Shown: positions 56,152 through 64,000 of the stretch, one piece after another
Layout of the letters: every line of letters begins with the position of its first letter
How positions within the stretch are numbered: position 1 is the stretch's first letter
NCBI GenBank assembly: GCA_016508695.1
Contig: VNKQ01000014.1
Span: 1,240,001 to 1,304,000, forward strand
Direction: 5' to 3'
Source of the DNA: Hyphodiscus hymeniophilus
Lineage: Eukaryota > Ascomycota > Leotiomycetes > Helotiales > Hyphodiscaceae
Length of the DNA: 64,000 bases
Notes under the pieces: generated by a model
Databases searched by the model: none
What the model saw: only the letters and a program-made list of their open reading frames with translations
What the model was told of the DNA's origin: nothing
Translations under genes and position numbers: made by a program

Positions 56152-58457
56152 CTCGTCGTCTATCCCGCCCCTCTTCGTTCTGCTTGAAGTCCGTAGGCTA
56201 CGAAGTCCTAAGCTGCAAGTGAGCGGGGAAGCTGAAGGTTCGTCGTATTCCCGGGTCTGCTTTAGATTCGTTCTCTTTATGTATGTTCTGAGCTGCGTAA
56301 ATGTTGGGAGTCACGAAACCGTAAGGGGCTTGATATTCTGTGTTGACTCTTGGATGGATGGGCGGATGAATAGGGTGAGTTGGTGTCGTTGTTGGTCACA
56401 AGGGAAGACCGCCTGGTGAACGAAGGAAGGTGGGGGCAGAATAGGCGGGCTTATCGGAGCCTGATAAGGTACTCAGGAAGAGGAAGCAAAGCCTACTAGC
56501 CTGGAAGCATCATGTGAAGACTTGAACACTTTTGAGAAAATATGTAGGTAACTGGGATTTGAGTAGCTACCCAGAAAGTTCACAAGACTCAAATTCTTAT
56601 TACGCTTACGAAGGTTTGATTCAGTCATAGTGAACACATTCTTGATCAGCTCCTCCTATCTCGTTCACGCGGCAGGCGTAGCACCCTGCGCTGGAGCGCC
56701 GTCTCTCGTTTCCTTCACCATTATCCAAATCAGTCTGAACATTGCCGTTACAGTATTGGACCGTGGCAGTGTGCTTGCATTTTTGCTTGCAAAATCATCA
56801 TGGCGTAAGATTCAGGGTCGACCGCTCCAGACCTTGAATCTGGCTCAAAGGAGCTTCTTCCTCTAAGGATACAGTCTCCAAGCATCGCCAGCCGAGTTAT
56901 ATGTATAGACGGCAAATGCCCATCCTCTACAGTTAGAGCAGATCTGTCCTCAAAGTAGTCGATATCGACCACAACTCCACTATGACAATCGTGCCAGACT
57001 GTTACGAGGGAGGAGTGTCTATTCCATACGCTGAATTTGATCCCTAGACAGTAGGTGTCAGCCATTCGAGTCTTCCTTTAATTCTGGGTGCCCACTCGAC
57101 TGGCGCGATAACAACAATTTAATATTACAGAGACACTTTGAAAACTGTGTGCAAATACCACTTTGAGACATCTTGCTTCTCAGTGGAGGCTTGGATCTGG
57201 CAGCTGTTGCTTCGCCTTCGTCTCGATCCTTTACACGATGGACACAACTTTTACATACAATGTTTCGGTGGTTTGGCAAGATTGTTGGTCTAGTGTCTAC
57301 ATCGTCAATCCTGTGTCTGCGCTGAACGCAAAATCAGTTATCCATTCCCTCTCACGAGCCGCCTTTCAGTACGGAGACACTAAGGTTCCTTTGCTTTATC
57401 TTATGTCCACCAACACGTTCAAGTACCTCGAGGGAATGCGTGTTCCTATTGTGAAGATGATGTTCTTATGCTTTATCTGGGGTGCTATTCACTAAAACAA
57501 TGAGATACTGGATGGTATGATACACGAATATGTCCACGAAGAACCAAGGTATTTACCAGGTCGTGTAAACTCTAATGAGAGGAAAAAGTTTGATATCTAC
57601 AATCTATATTTGCAGACTACTGCGGATACGGTAGAAGATCTCGTACTCGCAGCCAGTGTTTCCAGTAGTACGTATTGTACGGGCAATATGGTCAATATAC
57701 TGTACGGAGCTATTTTTGGCAATACCAGCAGTGCACTCTGACTCAGTATAACTTACAGTAACGATTTGTAAATTCTAGTACTATATAATATAGAGTTGTT
57801 GATATTGCTAGTATATACAATATAACGGAGCCCTGGATTTTGAAGTATCACGTGAGTTATCCTACTATAAAATCATTCTTAATTACTTAGTTTAGTGCTT
57901 AGATTTGTGGTATCTTCATTCAAAAGCAATTAACAGATTTAGTTTTAATGCATTATTTATAGTTTTTTTTAAATTTAGGTATTACGTATCAAATTGACTT
58001 TACTTATCCGTGAGCCCTATAGCTGCTGGGCTGGATCACGTGGCTAGTATATCTGGGAGCCGAGTATATAATATAATATTATATGGTATGGTTTTTGAGC
58101 TCCTCAATATAATATAACCCTCAAAATCGACAGTACGTATAGTCTGGCTGACCTGTACTGCAATTATACGGAGCACTTACCATACTGACAATATACGCAC
58201 TGTTTACACTGCTGGAAATACTGCTCGCAGCTGAGTTCATGGTTTCTAGTACCACCAATTAGATCGGATCCACAACGCCACGTCTATCTACAAGTACATT
58301 GCATCTGGGCCTCCAGAGCATGTTTGAGGACTTAGAAGGCGCGTGCATCCAGCTCAAGAAAACCGCATCCAGACATGCCGCCTATGGTATACCACGCTTA
58401 CATCCTACATCAATCACTCGCGGGTCTTGATCATACGATGCAAAAGGCATATGCTCA
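56152..58457. other. 2.3-kb gene-poor region, AT-rich from about 57.7 kb
   Basis: Promoter of the Yippee gene at the left. The middle has a few rightward frames (57163-57495, 57517-57741) without motifs. From 57740 to about 58250 the sequence becomes AT-rich with runs such as TATATAATATAATATTATATGG. It shows diverged inverted similarity between 57640-57720 and 58140-58240. No gene supported. Confidence 0.5.
57640..58240. mobile_element. Possible decayed repeat element with diverged inverted ends
   Basis: The left stretch (CAGTGTTTCCAGTAGT near 57653, CAATATGGT near 57684) resembles the reverse complement of the right one (CAGTATTTCCAGCAGT, CAGTATGGT within about 58180-58232). The roughly 400 bases between are AT-rich. 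The order and spacing are kept but identity is low. A RIP-degraded transposon or MITE is one reading; chance similarity cannot be excluded by eye. Confidence 0.3.
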
Positions 58458-61402
58458 TCAACCAGGATAATTAGGAATCTTAGGGCTCGACGGCACTGAA
58501 AAGATATTACCCCAGTTACCTGGCATACCCTCCATACTCGTTGTAAGCATCCAGTCGAAGTCGATCTCCATCCCGAAGTTGGGCACCGTGCCGCTATCGG
58601 CCCAGTACTCCCTCTGTACAGGTGACATGGTTTCGTCGCTAAAGCCTACGGAACTGCTTTTGTTGCCTTCATCGCTGGGCCGGATGAATGGCCGTTGCCG
58701 TTTCCTCGAGACTGAGAAGCCTGAAGTTGTGGAGCTGGCATTACCACGCGCGGCGGTAAAGCTGCTCGATCTCGCTTGCCGCTCCCAGTGGCGCTGCAGC
58801 CGAATGAGAAAGTCACGAGCCCGTTTGGCTGTGTCCCACGAAGGGGCAAGCTCGTCCAGCGCTCGGAAGCACACACTGAGGTCAGCCAGGATCTCGTCTT
58901 CTCTTTCCTGCTGGTAGTGGAGAACGGTGGCGAAGACGAGTAACAGGGCTGCGGAGAAGGTGATTGCTACAGCCTGGATGTTGATCCTGCGAAGGGTGTA
59001 TCGTTCTTCGTAAAGACGCAGCAGCTGCGCTATTGCACTCGCTGAATCTATGCATATTTTCCGCGCATGATCGGTGCCGAGACCCCGCCCCGGCTGGATG
59101 TGGCGTTTTGACATACAAGGACGGTGGGCGTAGATGACGCTTTGATAGTATTGCATGCTAAGTTAAAAGGGTCAGGAATAAAGAGTACATTATAAGTAGG
59201 GAGGAAAGCCGCTTACTGGAGTAGTATAACATGCGGCAAGTAAGTGGCTTTATGATTGTTGAGATCCAAGTGTAGCTCAATGAGAAGATTCTCCTTCCAT
59301 TCCTGGAGCTTTGCCACGGCTTGATAAGTGAGCTCTTGTAGAGCACTCTTCGACGTTGCCGCGATACTGTAGCTGAAGAGAATAGCAAACTGATTAGCAC
59401 TTATCTATCCACTGTCGCAGGTGTTCCCAAACTTACAAGGTATCGCATAGAGGAGTTATGGCGTCAAAGAGTAAAACCTGACATCTGAAGACTCCTTGTA
59501 CACAATCGGCCATAGGAGTGAAAGTCTGATGCATCGTTTGGGACACATAAGGGGTCCACTGTCGAGATAACCCCATGTAAGCCTTTGGGCCAGGCATTTC
59601 TTGGGTAACGCCTTTTATCGGTACGCGGAATGGCTGGCCTAGGTAAAAGCTCCAGACACTGTTATATGATTAGTAATTATGACCTGAATCGTACGTGTTG
59701 AAGAATCAATTCTCTCACTGCTCAACCAGGAAAGCAGCCCAAAAGACTGTACGCCGCAGGTCAGCTTCAGCTGCATCCACTACTCCTTTCGCTACATAGG
59801 GCTTGAGATCTTGGTTCAACGCCAGGTTGAAGGACAGCCGCATAGCCATACCTGACACAAGGAATGTCAGCTAAAGCCTGATGGAACGTCTCATTCATGA
59901 GCGAGCAACGCACCGCTAAAGAGCCACCCTTTGGCATCCCTACCGCATCCTATATCGTGCGCACTCAAGAGTACCAAAGTTTGGATGGTAGCAACGCAGG
60001 GCGAATCCAGTTCTATTTCTAGAAGCGCCTTTGCCCTATCGGCGAAGAAATCGGCGAGGGACCTAGGAAATGTAACGAATACTGGGTGATGTCGAGGGTC
60101 GAAAGCCGCCCCTAGAGCGCAACTTTCCGTAGAATTAGCCTTCCACAAATCACGAGAGTATATCTTTGACTTACATGGCATTCCTCAGGGCTTCTGAATA
60201 GTACGACGTATCTTCCCCCTTATCACGCCATACTATTCTCGCCTCCTCGAACATCCTCCGATCGACGGCGTGAAGTGACGGGTCCTGCCAGGTGAAATAT
60301 AGATTCGTTAAATGATCCTCTATATCCACGGGGACCTCCTTGTTGAGCCCAAGGCGATCCAAAAGCTCGGGCCCATCATGCCGGATAGTTCGATGGACGT
60401 TCATGCTGACCTCGGAAACCGGGCTTTCTAAAAGATTGAAGTTTGATGTCGATCCGTAGAAGCGAATGTGGCCGCCTGGTCTGATGTGGAGAGTTCCAAT
60501 CCGATCGGATAGCTGGTCGACGAGCTCGTCGGCGCTATCAATGGAGCTTATGCCATCATCCTCCAGCGAAGGACAGCTCGGCGCTCCGCCAGAGACAGAC
60601 TGATGTTGGGAGGGAGTCATGGAATTACCGGAGTAGTTCTGCAGACCTGTGGCTACTGATACGCAGTCCTGATGTATCGTAGAATCTTGCACCATGGCTT
60701 CAGTCACCATATTCCAATCCCAACGGGCTGTGTTCTGAACGCCGCCGCCGCTTATATTGTCAGCGGCACCCGCAAGCTCGAGTAAGCCTTGCACCGTTGA
60801 GTGAGGGCTATTCCCAGGGTGTGCCGAGCCAGGCATCCCGTGTACATTTGGTCCTTGTGCTTCTACATTCTTCGGGGATACAATCCTCTGGTTTAGATAC
60901 TGACCAGCCGCAGATCCTGGCGTTATGCCATTCTCACCAATTGCTCCGCCCGGCGTGGACATGGGTTGGGGTAGCCCTAGGGTTCGTAGAGTTTCCCTTA
61001 AAATCTTATCATCGTCCGGGGGCATCGCTGGAATCTCTAAGCCATGATCACTAATAGACTGAGAGAGCTGCTGGACCCTGTTGGAAAGCAGCTCGATAGC
61101 GACGCGAAGGGATAGCCTGACAAGTCAGCACATCTGGTCAAGGTAATATTATTAGGGGAGACAGTTACTGACTTGCGCTTATCTTCCCTCGCCATGTATC
61201 GACATTCCTTGCCCTTGCTGAGGCAATTCGAGCACACCGGCGATGCGCCATTACACTGGTGCGGGCGTCAGCTTTCAGCGTGGGCCCAGAAGAAGTGTTG
61301 GGATTTCAAATATACTTTTACCTTGCTGTCACGGCAAGCAACACAAGCCGTCGTAACATGCCTCCTCTTCACTTCCTGCTTGAGTGATGGCTGCTGCTCC
61401 AT
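58458..61402 (-). CDS. Zn(II)2Cys6 fungal transcription factor
   Basis: Eight exons (61402-61316, 61255-61173, 61116-60175, 60122-59914, 59851-59719, 59658-59437, 59372-59217, 59157-58458) give 843 residues. The zinc cluster spans the first intron: ACVACRDSKVK|CNGASPVCSNCLSKGKEC, with canonical C-x2-C-x6-C spacing when the GTATAT donor is used; a GTAAAA six bases earlier would lose two residues. A dimerisation helix follows (LLSNRVQQLSQSISDHG). The fungal_trans middle-homology domain includes LYFTWQDPSLHAVDRRMFEEAR, CVATIQTLVLLSAHDIGCGRDAKGW and ADLRRTVFWAAFLVEHVWSFYLGQP. It is divergent from a sugar transporter, suggesting pathway-specific control of that gene (inference). Target and inducer unknown. 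Confidence 0.92.
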
Positions 61403-63010
61403 TCCGTAATCGGCGGAGCAGTAGGACTCTGACAGCGACAGCGACAGGGCGGTGGGCGGTGGGCGGTTTTACGTACGGACTCCTAGCTTTTTTCTTCTGG
61501 TGATGATGGTTTTGTTGAGGTTTGGGTGTTCTTTCAGGCAGCACAACATTTTGCATCAAACAGTCCTCGGTGGGATGCAAGCAGCAGAATACGAGTAATA
61601 CATGGCGGGGAAATTTAGACAGCGGGGTGGACCACCTTGTATAAAGTTCCTACTTTGAGTTAGCGTATAGTACTAGCGCGTAGGTTTTCCCCAACTTCAT
61701 CGAAGTTGCAACAAAACTAAATAATCAACTACAAAACAATCACTAATTAAACCACTCTGGGTTTGGGAGTTATAAATAATAAGAAATGTATTTCTTACCA
61801 CCCCCAAAAGCGGCAGTACTTTGTGTGCTAAGCTTTTGCATTAATTATAACCTGGATCTGTTATGGTATACTATCTACTACTGCTCGGATAACCTGTTTA
61901 AGGAGATTGTTTAAGCCTTAATTGGAGCCATTTCTGGGGCGTCAAAAGCCTCTCCACCTGTCCTTATTGTCTTGATCATAGGGTGTGTCATTAGGACTAG
62001 GGATTGGTGCTACGAAGTGTACTCCATCGGATTTAGATCGGACGCCTAATCGACTAGTGTTATACTTGTTCCTGACCCTTTACTGTTATTGCAATGCGAC
62101 TGTGCCAGGTCATAGTAGGCCTTAAGGGCATCGGCACCGACTTCTGCCTTCAACAAGATCCAAGTCGAAGACAAGAGGAGGGTATACTGTCACTTCTGTC
62201 TTGATGTTATCACGAGTAATCTATCGTGACTATCACGCATCGTGTCGAGCGAGATGCCAATAACATGCACTTCTTTCCGAGTGTGGAAGAAGAATACGAG
62301 TGTGTTGGTCAAAGGTATGAAGAAGACTTGGAGATTGGTTCATCAATCGGCTTCATCTATATTCTGGCAATTGGCTGCTACGATGTTACTTCACATCTCC
62401 GAGGCAATCCTTTGCCCAACCACTGGCCTCGAACATCGACTAAGAAATAGAAAATCCACAGGCCCAAATAGCAAAACAGCTCAAGCGGCTTGCTCTGCAG
62501 GTTCACCGGGATCAAATGAATTCCTCAAACCCATCCCAGTCATTTCTATCCGGATTTCATAGATATGTGCGCTACAGAAATAACCATCCCGTAGTAGTGG
62601 CTTTAATCCAGTCGTCTTATCCCCACTTAGAAGAACCCGCAAAGTCGGAGGCTCCTCTTTCCGTATCGACCATAGGAAGTAAATAATAAGTTCTGCTTTA
62701 GCCAAATATTTCACCACGGAGGACAATTCCGGATAAAACGGCCGGTCGTCCAAGGAGACCCCGCATTCTCGGAACCCAGTTTCCGTCCGTCATTCTATTG
62801 TTATCAAAGTGATCTGCAATGGTGGCACCGAACTGATAGAGGGGACCCCACAATCCCGCAATATAAGACTTACTGCATTCCCCAGACCCCATCGATCATT
62901 GTTGTCGACAATCATACATCCCCTTCTACCGATGACATTTTGCATTAATTTTCCCTCAGAACAATGAATAAAGCTCAATCAGGGCATCTCAATCTATATT
63001 CTTGTCCACG
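61403..63010. promoter_or_regulatory. Divergent intergenic region, regulator / MFS transporter
   Basis: 1.6 kb without a supported gene; AT-rich from 61650 to 61900. CAACTTC-ATC-GAAGTTG (61691-61707) is a short palindrome. CGGATAAA at 62730-62737 fits the CGGDTAAW consensus described for Aspergillus AraR, and CGG/CCG triplets cluster at 62729-62745. These are possible zinc-cluster factor sites upstream of the transporter. Confidence 0.45.
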
Positions 63011-64000
63011 ATGTCTCTAGAGTCAAAGGTTGGCGACACTGCAATGGTCGAACAAAACGTAGCCGAGCATTTTGAAGGAGCCTCCAGCCCTAAGGAGACT
63101 TCAACCGACCCCGAGAATGAGGAGGACATCTTCGCCGAGGGCGTCGCCTACGGACCGGATGGCATTCGCGGGCTATTGGGCAACTCTTATGTGTTTGGGG
63201 CGGCCTTCCTTGCCTCCCTGGGCGGCTTTTCCTTTGGCTATGACCAGGGCGTCATCTCTATCATCAACGTTATGGAACAGTTCAATAATGCCTTTCCCAA
63301 GACCAAAACTGCTTTCGGCACCAGCTTCATGACGGCTATGTTGCTGCTTGGTGCTTTCGTAGGCTGCATCTTCATGCCCTACCTGGCTGACAAGATCTCG
63401 CGGAAGCGGGCCTTGACCGTGGTGGTGGTTATCTTCGACATTGGCGCCATCATCCAGACCTCAGCTCAGAGCTACGGCATGTTGGTTGCCGGAAGAGCCA
63501 TAGGAGGTATCGGAGTTGGAACCCTTGCAATGGTATGTATCATAACTGAGCTGTCCCAAATTGCCTTCTTGACGTTGACTGGATGTAACAGGGCGCGCCC
63601 TTGTACATCTCTGAAATAGCCCCGCCAAACCTCCGAGGAACTCTTCTCGTGCTTGAGTCCATTTCCATTGTGTCTGGCGTGGTCATTGCTTTTTGGATCA
63701 CGTACGGCACACGGTACATAGCCAGCGAAGCCTCCTTCCGGCTTCCGCTCGGATTGCAGATGGTCTGCGCCACAGTCGTCGGAGTCGGCATTCATTTCTT
63801 CCCTTATTCACCTCGATGGCTCGCACTTGTCGGCCGCAACGAGGAATGCCTAGCCAGTCTGTCAAAGCTGCGACGTCTACCCCCAAATGATCCACGCGTA
63901 CAAAAAGAATTCACGGGCATTATTGCTGAGGTCGAGTTCAACAAGCTCGTTTTGGCGCAGAGACACCCGGGAGCTAGCGCCTTAAAGCTCGAGATACACT
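63011..64000 (+). CDS. MFS sugar transporter, 3' end cut off by the window edge
   Basis: Start at 63011 (MSLESKVGD). One intron, 63533-63591, in phase 0, restores GGIGVGTLAM|GAPLYISEIAPPNLRGTLL. Visible sugar-porter motifs: GGFSFGYDQGVIS in span 1, LADKISRKRAL (the loop 2-3 D-R/K-RR motif), GRAIGGIGVG, PLYISEIAPPNLRG (PESP-like), and PYSPRWL (the PESPR-type motif after span 6). The frame stays open to the window end, about 310 residues, roughly the first half of a ~530-residue protein. The family includes hexose, pentose and quinate carriers; the substrate cannot be fixed from this half. Divergent from the zinc-cluster regulator. Confidence 0.92.

Noticed and set aside
1..64000. CRISPR array, bacterial operon, rRNA genes or plasmid origin
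   Set aside because: No regularly spaced direct repeats, no rRNA sequence, and introns throughout show nuclear eukaryotic DNA.

Overview
The window is nuclear DNA from a filamentous ascomycete, most likely Leotiomycetes (inference). Coding genes lie on both strands and are cut by short introns of 44-62 nt with a few longer ones. These have GT..AG ends and CTAAC/CTGAC/CTAAT branch motifs. The gene set is typically fungal: PalB, Vts1, Cdh1, SMC1, GPC1, a Zn(II)2Cys6 regulator, and an RGS-LOV photoreceptor of the kind described in Botrytis.

Layout. 0-9.8 kb: a SprT-like zinc-protease-domain protein running off the left edge (-), a nine-exon nuclear dynamin/SLIP-GC-like GTPase (+), and a phospholipase D-type protein (-). 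10.9-12.1 kb: a clearly broken DUF3431 gene. 14.2-22 kb: the RGS-LOV photoreceptor (+, with a one-base frame break) and cohesin SMC1 (-). 22.8-29.2 kb: glycerophosphocholine acyltransferase GPC1 (+), calpain-like PalB/Rim13 (-), and a peroxisomal adenine nucleotide carrier (+) followed by a run of 30 T. 29.9-30.0 kb: a tRNA-Glu(CTC) gene that seems to carry two introns, one canonical and one spliceosome-like inside the T-arm. 30.3-38.5 kb: a DUF7704 membrane protein (-), an F-box/WD40 protein (+), VTS1 (-), and a hidden four-exon ribosomal protein L29 gene (-). 37.7-40.5 kb (-): several coding-like but interrupted stretches, probably decayed genes. 41-49.5 kb: APC/C activator Cdh1 (+), an SLC35F6-like transporter (+), and a C2H2 zinc-finger protein (+). 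51-56.2 kb: a DUF2985 membrane protein (-), tRNA-splicing endonuclease subunit Sen15 (+), and a Yippee protein (-). 57.6-58.3 kb is an AT-rich, repeat-like island. 58.4-64 kb holds an eight-exon Zn(II)2Cys6 regulator (-) divergent from an MFS sugar transporter (+) that runs off the right edge.

Genes are transcribed singly. The only arrangement suggesting joint function is the divergent regulator/transporter pair at the right end. The points most worth a second look are the doubly interrupted tRNA-Glu gene, the DUF3431 pseudogene, and the single-base frame breaks in the GTPase and the photoreceptor. Those frame breaks sit next to short homopolymers and could be real mutations or base-calling errors.
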